Shown: positions 1 through 40,602 of the stretch, piece after piece
How the letters are laid out: each line of letters begins with the position of its first letter
How positions within the stretch are numbered: the first letter of the stretch is position 1
NCBI GenBank assembly: GCA_030674185.1
Contig: JAPXFY010000030.1
Coordinates: 37,530,536-37,594,535, forward strand
Length of the DNA: 64,000 nucleotides
Direction of reading: 5' to 3'
Origin: Monoplex corrugatus
Lineage: Eukaryota > Mollusca > Gastropoda > Littorinimorpha > Ranellidae
Translations under genes and position numbers: made by a program
The notes under the pieces: model-generated
The model's input: only the letters and a program-made list of their open reading frames with translations
The model's database searches: none
What the model was told of the DNA's origin: nothing

Positions 1-3000
1 TATCAGAATCTCCACACACACACAATGTATCAGAATCTCCACACACACACAATGTATCAGAATCTCCACACACACAATGTATCAGAATCTCCACACAACA
101 CACAATGTATCAGAATCTCCACACACACACACAATGTATCAGAATCTCCACACACACACAATGTATCAGAATCTCCACACCACACACAATGTATCAGAAT
201 CTCCACACACACACAATGTATCAGAATCTCCACACACACACACACAATGTATCAGAATCTCCACACACACACCACACAATGTATCAGAATCTCCACACAC
301 ACACACAATGTATCAGAATCTCACACACACACAATGTATCAGAATCTCCACACACACACAATGCATCAGAATCTCCACACACACAATGTATCAGAATCTC
401 CACACACACAATGTATCAGAATCTCCACACACACAATGTATCAGAATCTCCACACACACACACAATGTATCAGAATCTCCCACACACACACACAATGTAT
501 CAGAATCTCCACCACACACAATGTATCAGAATCTCCACACACACAATGTATCAGAATCTCCACACACATACAACACAATGTATCAGAATCTCCACACACA
601 CACACAATGTATCAGAATCTCCACACACACACAATGATCAGATCTCCACAATGTATCAAATCTCCACACACACACAATGTATCAGAATCTCCACACACAC
701 ACACAAGTATCAGAATCTCCACACACCACACACAATGCATCAGAATCTCCACACACACACACGAATGTATCAGAATCTCCACACACACACACAATGTATC
801 AGAATTTCCACACACACACAATGTATCAGAATCTCCACACACACACACACAATGTATCAGAATCTCCACACACACACACAATGTATCAGAATCTCCACAC
901 ACACACACAATGTATCAGAATCTCCACACACACACACACACAATGTATCAGAATCTCCACACACACACAATGCATCAGAATTCCCACACACACACACAAT
1001 GTATCAGAATCTCCACACACAACACAATGTATCAGAATTCCACACACACACACAATGTATCAGAATCTCCACACACACACACACAATGTATCAGAATCTC
1101 ACACACACACACACAATGTATCAGAATCTCACACACACACACACAATGTATCAGAATCTCCACACACACACACAATGTATCAGAATCTCCACACACACAC
1201 ACACACAACACCACACACACACAACACAACACACACACACACAAGTATCAGAATCTCACACACACACACACACAATGTATCAGAATCTCCACACAACACA
1301 ATGTATCAGAATCTCCACACACACAATGTATCACAATCTCCACAACACACAATGTATCAGAATCTCCACACAAACAATGTATCAAATCTCCACACACACA
1401 CACAATGTATCAGAATCTCCACACACACACACACAAGTATCAGAATCTCCACACACCACAATGTATCAAAATCTCAACCAACAATGTATCAGAATCTCCA
1501 CACACACACACAATGTATCAGAATCTCCACCACACACACAATGCATCAGAATCTCCACACACACACAATGTATCAGAATCTCCACACACACACAATGTAT
1601 CAGAATCTCCCACAACACAAATGTATCAGAATCTCCACAACACAATGTTCAGATCTCCACACACACACACAATGTATCAGAATTCCACACACACACACAA
1701 TGTATCAGAATCTCCCACACACACAAATGTATCAGAATCTCCACACACACACACAATGTATCAGAATCTCCACACACACAATGTATCAGAATCTCCACAC
1801 ACAACACAATGTATCAGAATCTCACACACACACACAATGTATCAGAATCTCCACCACACACATCACAATGTATCAGAATCTCCCACACACACACAATGTA
1901 TCAGAATCTCACACACACACACAATGTATCAGAATCTCCACAACACACACAATGTATCAGATCTCCACACACACACAATGTATCAGAATCTCCACACACA
2001 AAGTTCAGAATTCACACACACACAATGTATCAGAATCTCCACACACACAATGTATCAGAATCTCCACAACACACACACAATGTATCAGAATCTCCACACA
2101 CACACACAATGTATCAGAATCTCCACACACACACAAATGTATCAGAATTCCCACACACACAATGTATCAGAATCTCCACACACACACACAATGTATCAGA
2201 ATCTCCACACACACACACAATGTATCAGAATCTCCACACACATACACCACAATGTATCAAATCTCCACACACACACAATGTATCAGAATCTCACAACACA
2301 CACACAATGTATCAGAATCTCCACACACACACACAATGTATCAGAATCTCCACACACACACAATGTATCAGAATCTCCACACACACACAATGTATCAGAA
2401 TTCCACACACACACACAATGTATCAGAATCTCCACACACACACACAATGTATCAGAATCTCCACACACACAATGTATCAGAATCTCCACACACACAATGT
2501 ATCAGAATCTCCACAACACACAATGTATCAGAATCTCCACACACACACATGTATCAGAATCTCCACACACACACACAATGTATCAGAATCTCCACACACA
2601 CACACAATGTATCAGAATCTCCACACACACACAATGTATCAGAATCTCACACACACACAATTATCAGAATCTCCACACACACACACAATGTATCAGAATC
2701 TCCACACACACACAATGTATCAGAATCTCCACACCACAATGTATCAGAATCTCACACACAAATATCAAATCCACACACAACAAACAAATCACACACACAC
2801 ACACAATGTATCAGAATTCACACACACACACCAATGTATAGAATTCCACACACAATGTATCGAATCTCACCCCAATTATAGAATTCCACCACACACAATG
2901 TATCAGAATCTCCACACACACAATGTTCAGATCTCAACACCATGTTGTTCTTTCAGAATTCCACACACAATTTCGATCTCAAAATGTTCGAATCTCACAC

Positions 3001-3640
3001 AAACATGTATAGATTCCAACACAAATGTATCAGAATTCAAACAAAATGTTAGAATTCACACCACACACAATGTATCAGAATACACACACACAATGTATCA
3101 GAATCTCACACCCAATGTTCAATCTCACAAATTTCATCACAAAACCATGTATCGAATCACACAATGACAGACACACACAATTCTCTCCAACTGATGAATT
3201 CCACCACTGTTCGACTAACCAATGTAGACTCAACCAACATGTTGATTCCCTCAAAAGTATCAGACTTACCCACACAAGATGATTTCACACCACACACAAT
3301 GTATCGAAAAAAAATGTTCAGAATTCACACCAAAACATGTATCGTTCAACCAACAATGATCAGAATCTCACCAACCCATTATAGAATACATGATCAGATC
3401 CACCAACTTTCAGTTAACCACCTGTTCATCTCACTACACAAGATCAGATTCATCCAACACAATGTATCAGAATCTCCACACACACACACAATGTATCAGA
3501 ATCTCCCACAACACACACAATGTATCAGAATCTCCACACACACACAATGTATCAGAATCTCCACACACACACAATGTATCAGAATCTCCACCACACACAC
3601 AATGTATCAGAATCTACCAAGAAAATTGTATATTGAATCT
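1..3640 (+). repeat. Composite (AC)n minisatellite, about 25-30 bp unit
   Basis: About one hundred tandem units consist of the 15-mer TGTATCAGAATCTCC followed by a variable (AC)n run. Unit length changes mainly through the AC run, so this is a microsatellite embedded in a minisatellite. Units are regular to about 2750. They decay between about 2750 and 3455, where single bases are lost and unrelated sequence intrudes, then return as near-perfect units at 3456-3615. The unit has no plus-strand stop codon in any frame, so very long overlapping open frames arise here and have no coding meaning. The array lies downstream of the COPZ 3' end and starts before the window. Confidence 0.95.
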
Positions 3641-3949
3641 CCGTTTTCCTGCTGTTGCATTTTATGGTTATTGCACGAAAAACATAAGTAATGTTTTTAT
3701 TTATGAATCGTTAAACTACGTTGTTGATTTTACATGCTCACTAATTGTGTTTGATTATTCCTCACATACTGACTTGCTCCCACACGGTACCTTAGTCGCT
3801 TGATGATTTGCCCCTTAGGACTCGTGATTTGATTAGTTTCTTTTATCTTCTTCCTTTCCACCTCTTGTTATCCATCATACTAAAATTATCTAGCGTTATT
3901 ATCAACAAATTTCATCTACGTTATCAATGACTAATCAGAATCTCCTTCA

Positions 3950-4212
3950 CAAATGCACAACAGACTGAAACACCATACAAACAAGCCATTCCAGCTTGCA
4001 GGTCTTCCATCCATCTGATAACCCTGTGGAGAAGTGGACCAGACAGCACAACACATCCTCCAAGACTGAGAGAGCTACCGCTCACTGAGGGAAGTGTAGC
4101 CAACAACTTTGTGCCTGTGGGAGAAGCTGTAGCAGACTTATGTCCGCACTACAAAAGATGGCTCATTTCATCATCCTCTTCACTTCAAGTGTGATGGCGA
4201 AAAAGAAGAAGT
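3950..4212 (+). mobile_element. 3' tail of an RNase H-bearing LINE, degenerate
   Basis: One frame reads CGEVDQTAQHIL and continues with RSLREV, a pattern seen at the C-terminal end of non-LTR retrotransposon ORF2 proteins (a cysteine-rich CPCG..DQT.EHIL motif). Several stops interrupt it. It ends in a GAAGAAG-rich tail near 4205. The better preserved relative at 55970-57005 carries [17 protein letters not shown] and a similar AAGAAG tail, so both appear to belong to one family. This copy is strongly 5'-truncated and inactive. Confidence 0.65.
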
Positions 4213-4261
4213 AGACTTCAAAAAGAGGATTTTTCGAAATGCCAACTTGCCAGTTTTAAAC

Positions 4262-4525
4262 TACTGTTATTTCCGTTTTAAGTATCCAACAATTGGTCTC
4301 TGCCATCTCACTGCCCTATGACCCCAGGGTTATGGAAGTATCTAGGTAGGACATCAGGACCTGGCCAGCTCATAGCTTTATGTGCAAGTTTAAATCTTGT
4401 GTCATGATCACTCTGGATCTTCTCCATCACATGGTACTTGTGACGTTAGAGCATATGGATTTCATTCCAAGCGCGGAGATGTCATTTTGAGAAATTGAAA
4501 CTAAAACTGAAACAACAAACCTTAC
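4262..4525 (+). repeat. Dispersed repeat family D, copy 1
   Basis: The segment contains ATCAGGACCTGGCCAGCTCA and, further on, GAGAAATTGAAACTAAAACT. The same ordered blocks occur in reverse complement at 13520-14020. This copy has no MITE between the blocks, so it serves as the empty-site comparator for the MITE inside copy 2. No coding potential was seen. The class (SINE or MITE remnant) is not determined. Confidence 0.6.
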
Positions 4526-4529
4526 ACCA

Positions 4530-5587
4530 TTTCAAAGCTTATCTCCTCAAGTTTGTCAAGCAGGAGCAATAACTCAAACTCTTCAAGAAACACTTAATGT
4601 ATTCATTGTGGGCGCACGTCACACCATTAATCTCAAGCTGTTTGAAGTGAATGAGCAATTCTCACAGGCCTTGACGTGCAGCTGTTGAGTCTTGCTGGCA
4701 CAGGTTTCCAGATTTGTTTAAAAAAATCTTTGTCACTTAGATGTACATATCGAATAACTAGTGTTGCTTATTTATTTACAGAAACTGGACTGTAAATTAA
4801 ATGTATCGAACAGATTGGTAATACTAGTGCACAGACATGACAAGACTAATGTGTTGGAAGGATAAAGCCTAGAACAGAAGCATGTAATAATTTGTGTGGT
4901 TATGGGAATCAAAAATGCACGGTCCCTTTTTACTATTAACAAAATTCTAGCCCTTTTGTAGTTCTAGGAATTCAAATACTTAGTCATTTACATCATCTTT
5001 CAATTCTACATTATTTAATCCTTGGAATTGTAATAATGTATATTTCAATCATTCCCAGATTGATAGATTCAAATATTGACTTTTGTTACATGTTCATAAA
5101 TTCAAATATTTAGCTTTGTCTGTTTCTGGGAATTTATGTATTCATATTTTTGTTATTTATTTATCTATGTTTTATGGAAAGATGGCAGTGCCCAAAGAAA
5201 CATCTTTTTGCTCAGACATCGAGCCAAACAGCCCGGTTACAATATTGTATTAATCAGAGTAGGTAAAGTCTAACAATGAAATAAAGCCTTTAGGGAGAGT
5301 GAAAAGACAATTGTGAACTGAGAAAAGAGAGAATGAGAACAAAATATAAAGAAGCTTGAAATTCCAGATATCAGCATGGCAATCCTGCAACTCTGCAAAG
5401 AGAGAGTGGAAATAATACTTGATTATTTTGTTTATTTTCTTGTTGTTGTTTGTTTTTAATCATGTGCTCTTTGTTGATTTAGGGCCAGTTGAGACAATAC
5501 AACTTTGTTGTATGCTGCGAGCTGCATGCGGTGTGTTGCTCCATGTTTGGCTCAATCCTGTTGTACCAAGCCAAAATCAAATTGATT
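4530..5587. other. AT-rich intergenic stretch, no recognised feature
   Basis: No gene, RNA gene or clear repeat is seen. The sequence is AT-rich, with short near-repeats of the kind TTCAAATATT around 4970-5110. Possible open frames are short and unlike any family I recognise. Confidence 0.5.
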
Positions 5588-5780
5588 TTAACACTTTCAC
5601 TCCCATATTCTATCCACCAGCATCCTGCATTGTCAACCACGGAAGCAAAGCAAAAACTGAATCCTTTGACTCCCTTACCCTATCCACCAGCTTCTCTCTG
5701 TAAGTTGGTAGATAGGGTGAGGGAGTCAAAGGGTTAAGTTTTTGCAGTTGGTGGATCTGGTGCTGGAGTCAAAGGGTTAA
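5588..5780 (+). mobile_element. TTAA-flanked palindromic MITE, copy M1
   Basis: The element runs from TTAA to TTAA with inverted ends related to CCCTTTGACTCCC. An inner 80-bp foldback unit (about 5658-5737) sits inside the outer element; its left TTAA is mutated to TGAA. Total length is 193 bp, near the 188-194 bp of the other filled copies. CCC-initial termini with a TTAA target site are the hallmark of the piggyBac superfamily, so a non-autonomous piggyBac-like origin is inferred. Confidence 0.8.
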
Positions 5781-5934
5781 CCTAACAGCAGCATGGAATT
5801 ATCACTAAACTGAAAATCCATTTACACGGAAGTGAAATGTCATGAACATTGCAGCATGGTGACAAATACAGAGGAAACCAAAATGTTACGATCTGAACCT
5901 GTTAACAATGGCATAGCAGTTTTCCTTGTGGGAT

Positions 5935-6945
5935 GGTCGGTTCTTTTGACTGACTTGTGGACTCAGCATCTGATATCTTGAGTTCAATCCCAGCCCGCAA
6001 CATGAGAAACTGGTCTGTTGGCTGTCCGTCTGTACGTTTCACAGGTCCACTGGTCTGTTGGCTGCCCATCTTAATGTTTCCATCATTCTGCTGGTGTCAG
6101 CTTACTGTTTGATAGGTCCACTGGCCTGTTGGCTGTCCATCTGTATGTTTACATCATTCTGCTGGTGTCAGCTTACTGTTTGATAGGTCCACTGGCCTGT
6201 TGGCTGTCCGTCTGTATGTTTCCATCATTGTGGTGGTGTCAGCTTACTGTTTGATAGGTCCACTGGCCTGTTTGCTGTCCATCTTAATGCTTCCGTCATT
6301 CTGGTGGTGTCAGCTTACTGTTTGATAGGTCCACTGGCCTGTTTGCTGTCCGTCTGTATGTTTCCATCATTGTGGTGGTGTCAGCTTACTGTTTGATAGG
6401 TCCACTGGCCTGTTTGCTGTCCATCTTAATGTTTCCATCATTCTGGTGGTGTCAGCTTACTGTTTGATAGGTCCACTGGCCTGTTTGCTGTCCATCTTAA
6501 TGTTTCCGTCATTCTGGTGGTGTCAGCTTACTGTTTGATAGGTCCACTGGCCTGTTGGCTGCCCATCTTAATGTTTCCATCATTCTGGTAATGTCAGCTT
6601 ACTGTTTGATAGGTCCACTGGCCTGTTGGCTGTCCATCTTAATGTTTCCATCATTCTGGTGTTGTCAGCTTACTGTTTGATAGGTCCACTGGCCTGTTGG
6701 CTGTCCATCTTAATGTTTCCATCATTCTGGTGGTGTCAGCTTACTGTTTGATAGGTCCACTGGCCTGTTGGCTGCCCATCTTAATGTTTCCATCATTCTG
6801 GTGATGTCAGCTTACTGTTTCACAGGTTCTTTCTCCCCCTATCCCCATCTCAAAACCTTGCCAGTGCATACGGTTTTGCGCAGGCTCAAGGTGTTTGTCA
6901 GATAAATACTGGCAGATTTGGGCGTAGCATATATATGGAATTATC
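5935..6945 (+). repeat. SINE-like dispersed repeat F, copy 1, internally expanded
   Basis: The head has a polymerase III B-box-like sequence, TTGAGTTCAATCCCAG, near 5980. The tail at 6824-6945 has GGTTTTGCGCAGGCTCA and a TGGCAGATTTGGG block. Copies at 8765-9020 and 57110-57385 show similar blocks in the same order with only one middle segment. In this copy the middle segment is amplified (see 6043-6823). Classification as a tRNA-derived SINE is inferred from the B-box-like motif. Confidence 0.65.
6043..6823 (+). repeat. 71-bp minisatellite, 11 units
   Basis: AGGTCCACTGG recurs at 6043, 6114, 6185, 6256, 6327, 6398, 6469, 6540, 6611, 6682 and 6753, with the related AGGTTCTTTC at 6824. The spacing is exactly 71 bp throughout. 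Units differ by a few substitutions (CTGTTGG or CTGTTTG, CATCTTAAT or CGTCTGTAT) and show no indels. The unit corresponds to the middle of dispersed repeat F, present once in the other two copies. Confidence 0.92.
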
Positions 6946-7206
6946 TGAGTATTGTGAATCTTGAAAAAAATTCTACACTTTGTCCTACAGTGCTCTAACT
7001 GGCTATGAAGGGAGGTGATGCAGGTCTCTAAGAGGACATCCTGCATAATGACGAGATGACACTGATGATACTGATGTGCGTGCACGTTACTTATTGCTGT
7101 TTTTTGGTGATATGATCTGTTGTTGATAATCTGTATAGTTGTCATAATGACACCCTCTGACTTGCATATTATAAATTGAAAAGTGTATGTTTTGCGCATC
7201 AAATCT

Positions 7207-7215
7207 GTATGTGCG

Positions 7216-7250
<35 letters not shown>

Positions 7251-7408
7251 TGTGGTGTGTGTGTGTCTGTGTGTGTGTGTTTTGTGAATGTGAGTGTGTG
7301 CGTGCGTGCATGTGATGTGAATGTGTGTGGTGTGGTGTGGTGTGGTGTGGTGTAGTGTGTGTGGTGTGGTGTAGTGTGGTGTGGTGTGGGTGTGTTTATA
7401 TGGTGTGG

Positions 7409-7461
<53 letters not shown>

Positions 7462-7466
7462 GTGTG
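7207..7466 (+). repeat. Compound microsatellite (GT)n, (GTGTG)n, (AT)n
   Basis: A GT tract at about 7207-7310 is followed by a GTGTG pentamer-like stretch to about 7400 and an AT tract at about 7416-7460. The apparent open frames across it on both strands are low-complexity artefacts. Confidence 0.93.
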
Positions 7467-7469
7467 TGC

Positions 7470-8252
7470 ACAAATGCATGCATGAGAAAGAGAGGAACCC
7501 AGAACAGCGAGACAGAGAGAGACAAACAGAACACAAAAAGTGCATATCCCAAATCACGCTAATGACTGACACAAAAAGACCACACAGTGTAACCCATCCT
7601 TTTAATAACCCAAACTAGAGATTACAGCCTTCCCCAAAAATGACTGCATGATATCAACATGAACTAACCTCATAGAGTTCTAAATGATTGCATGATACAA
7701 CATGTACTAACCTCATAGAGTTGAGTCATACTCATGCACATGCTGACAATCAACAATTCAATCACCAACCACATATTTCATCACAACATGAAAATGAATA
7801 TGTCACCAAATGATAACATATCTATCCAAACAGATAACACAGATAAACAGATAAAACATTACAAAAAGTAAAATAAAGATAAAATAAACAGGATAGGTCA
7901 AACAAATAAATGCACCTTCCTCCTTTCTTATAATACAAATGTACATGATTTTCTTGGCCTGGCTAAAAATGTTTTTCTTCAATTACTATACATGATTTTA
8001 ACCCTCTAAAACAGCAAACAATGCTAAAATAGCCTGATTGTTTTGTACTCCCTTATGATACAAATGACGTAACTCCACACCTCTTGTACAATTGCACTAT
8101 GTTCTTCCCTGAAATCTGATCATCTATTTGAACTGTTCGAAATTCCAGTATCAAACAGTTTGTCCTTCTTGTTCTAATTCACATAGAACAGAACTACTAG
8201 AAAATCTATCAACAACAAACCAAACCTGAGATCCACACAGTCACAAAACACC
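7470..8252. other. AT-rich intergenic stretch, no gene seen
   Basis: No gene is recognised. A short imperfect direct repeat is visible near 7650-7730: a CATGATA...ACTAACCTCATAGAGTT block occurs twice about 50 bp apart. The rest is AT-rich unique-looking sequence. Confidence 0.45.
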
Positions 8253-8437
8253 AAAGTGACGTCAGAACCCAGCGGGAACGGTATTATACAAATATGACTT
8301 AGTGAAGAGAAACTAAGTGACGTCAGAACCCAGCGGGAACGGGTATTATACAAATATGACTTAGTGAAGAGAAACTAAGTGACTCAGAACCCAGCGGGAA
8401 CGGGTATTATACAAATATGACTTAGTGAAGAGAAACC
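8253..8437 (+). repeat. Three tandem 61-62 bp units with CRE/AP-1-like sites
   Basis: Three consecutive units share CAGAACCCAGCGGGAACG and TATTATACAAATATGACTT. Units 1 and 2 contain the palindrome TGACGTCA (8257-8264 and 8318-8325). Unit 3 has lost one base and reads TGACTCA (8380-8386). These match the classical CRE and AP-1 consensus sequences. Any regulatory role is speculation. The array lies about 1.1 kb past the COPZ stop codon. Confidence 0.85.
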
Positions 8438-8764
8438 AATCAACAAATGTATGTGATTCAATCAATAACAACTAAGAAAATATATACTATTATCAAAAAA
8501 ATTATATATCAAATAAAAACAACTTATATTACATATGAATTGTCCAAAATAAGCAAACAATAAAACAACAACAAAATAAATAAAATAAAAAACCCTGCCT
8601 CATATTTTCACATGTCATGCACAATCAAAGGTCCTGGCACACCACGATGATATAGATTACTAATGAAAAGCATTGTGTACAGAAGAATTCACTATTCATG
8701 TATACGCACAGACTCGCTGCCCACTGAAGAATTTTCTCCTTAACAGCTGCTGCAGGCTTTGCAG

Positions 8765-9020
8765 GCAAGTTGGTTCTTTTGACAGTCACAGACACAAGAT
8801 CTGATGTCTTGAGTTCAATCCTAGTCCACAACATAAACCTGGCCTGTTCACCACCCCTGTTAATACTACAATCATTGTAGGGTATCAGCTTACTGTTACA
8901 CAGTATCCTGCCCACCAAACTCCCCATTTCATGGCCTTGGCTGCAGGCTTGGTTCTGTACAGGCTCAACAATCCGCCAAATTATTGCTGGCACATTTGGA
9001 TGGAGCACACATGGAACTTT
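8765..9020 (+). repeat. SINE-like dispersed repeat F, copy 2
   Basis: It has the B-box-like TTGAGTTCAATCCTAG near 8811, a single copy of the middle segment with TATCAGCTTACTGTT, then the tail blocks GTACAGGCTCA and TGGCACATTTGGATGG. Order and orientation match copies 1 and 3. It lies just beyond the COPZ 3' end, antisense to that gene. Confidence 0.6.
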
Positions 9021-9552
9021 CCAGTACAATGAATTCCTCTTGCAAGTCCAAACTCACAGCCCGTCTATCATTTTTTCTTTTCACTAAGAAACAAAAATGG
9101 TCCAGTCATGGATGTTTCATGGACGGTAATCAATTGTTTTTAATAAGGATGGCAAGAAACAGAAAAATGATCACAGCTGCTCCATGTCCAATTACAACTA
9201 TTTTGGTGACATTTGTCTCCCCTTTCACACATTTTGCAGCATTTAAGACATCATGTTACCATTTTCAACATTTTACAGTGAACACCTAGAATGTTGCAAA
9301 AACATTACACTTAAACAATGTGCTGTTGGATTGCCCACAGAACGTTCTAAGAATTTAACATTCAATCCACATGTACACATCAACAAAGATGTGCCAGCGA
9401 TCATAACATCCCTTGTGCATGAATGAAATGAGGTATGACTGCTCAAAAACCATCTGAAAAGTTTTCTCCAATGACGACGATGACGATGATGATGATGATG
9501 ATGACAGCAGTGATGAAAAGACTGATGACGATGCTGCCCACAGCCCCAGGCA
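9021..9552 (-). other. Probable 3' UTR region of COPZ
   Basis: This is the minus-strand sequence following the COPZ stop codon. It contains a short GAT/ATC triplet run near 9475-9515. A possible ATTAAA polyadenylation hexamer on the minus strand lies near 9139-9144, but no transcript evidence is available and the true end is unknown. Confidence 0.35.
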
Positions 9553-39128
<29,576 letters not shown>

Positions 39129-39231
39129 GTTGATGTCGGTAATCTTGACGTGGTTCTAGACCCGCAGTAAATGCAATTGTTCGAATTGTGACTAACTGCA
39201 CAGAACATGTGTACATACAACATTCTGGCGA

Positions 39232-39306
<75 letters not shown>

Positions 39307-39314
39307 GTTTTGTG

Positions 39315-39384
<70 letters not shown>
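39232..39384 (+). repeat. GT microsatellite upstream of COPZ
   Basis: A near-pure GT tract of about 150 bp with one TGTTTTGTGTTGTG interruption at 39304-39318. It lies only about 105 bp upstream of the COPZ start codon, so it may be within or near the promoter or 5' UTR. Confidence 0.93.
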
Positions 39385-39388
<4 letters not shown>

Positions 39389-39638
39389 GTTATTTCTTTT
39401 AACGTCTATTCACATATGTGCTTTTAGACAAAAACAAAACAAAATAAAAGGACATAAATAAATAAGCAAATAAATAAATAGATAAATAAATAAATAAGAT
39501 AAAGAAGTGTCTGTGGGTGGAAAAATCTATGAAATCATAAAAGCATTGTATCATATAAGGTAATATCAAACAATTTAACGAACAAGAGAAAAGCAGTCAG
39601 AACATTAGAACGATCAGGCTTCATCAGTTTGCTCAGGG

Positions 39639-39640
<2 letters not shown>

Positions 39641-39715
<75 letters not shown>

Positions 39716-39738
39716 TTGTGTGTGTGCGCGCGCGCGCG

Positions 39739-39808
<70 letters not shown>
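39641..39808. repeat. Palindromic (GT)n-(GC)n-(CA)n tract
   Basis: About 84 bp of GT repeat is followed by alternating GC (39725-39739) and about 68 bp of CA repeat. The two arms are reverse complements, so the whole is an inverted repeat of about 165 bp made only of alternating purine-pyrimidine. Both a long hairpin and left-handed Z-DNA are physically plausible. Confidence 0.92.
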
Positions 39809-39810
<2 letters not shown>

Positions 39811-39839
39811 ACGAACATGTAAGCATGACAAGCTAATCT

Positions 39840-40602
39840 GTCATTATCTGATGGGGTAGAAGGGGGAGAAGAGGATAATCTTCTCGAATTAAAAGCGTTG
39901 TAACAATCAAGGAGTAATGAAAAACCTAACAAGGGGTAGGTGGGAGTTACAGATATAAAACACGGACTTAATCAAAGAAAACGACCAACGGAACTGTACA
40001 GTAAACGCCTACCAATGTGTAAATACAGAGTGAAATCACTATGTTTCTGTTTCAAATTTGTAAATGATGCAAGAAAATAAGGTCACATTCGCTGACAACA
40101 GAAAAGGTGATGAACTGTTATATAATCACTACGAATACATTTGATGGTTTTACTGAATTTAGTCAGAAGTGAGTTGAGAGGTAATCTGTAAGCTAACGTT
40201 ATCTCCAGTCTTGTAAAACCCTGGTAATTTACGATGAAGGGGCAAAGGTTACATCGCGTTTTTATTTTGTTTTCTACTATAACATTGATTTCACGTTCAG
40301 AGAGTGGTAAATCACGTTTAGTGCTGCCAGCCCTATTCATTGCTGCACTTTTAGCGATTCTGTCGACTCGATCGTTATATGTGATACCACAGTGTGATGG
40401 AATCCAGCAAAAAGTAACTTGTGTATTATTTGTTATAAAACAATGGATTAGAAATTTTATCTCAAATGTTAACGTACTACTTACTTTATATCCGTAACTT
40501 TTTAGGGATCCTAATGCATATTTCGATGCTACACTTGACAGATAATAAATAAAGTTATAGGTAGATCTACTATATATTTCAGTGCCGTTAGATGGCAACT
40601 AA
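39840..40602 (-). mobile_element. I/Nimbus-like LINE, RNase H and 3' part
   Basis: The minus strand encodes LPSNGTEIYS near 40598, then TQVTFCWIPSHCGITYNDRV and DRIAKSA, the C-terminal RNase H motif of I-superfamily LINEs, followed by a basic tail to a stop at 40083. The frame continues from 43423-45550 once the RTE element between them and one copy of CTAA are removed. The 3' boundary is uncertain (about 39840). Stops elsewhere make it inactive. Confidence 0.75.

Noticed and set aside
25..3167. Overlapping open frames of 734 to 1020 codons in all three plus frames
   Set aside because: They are produced by a tandem unit that happens to lack stops. All three frames are equally open and encode only reshuffled repeats with no domain.
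40083..40598. A host RNase H or other cellular gene
   Set aside because: The WIPSHCGI motif, lack of an N-terminal RNase H start and the adjoining reverse transcriptase pieces identify it as a LINE fragment.
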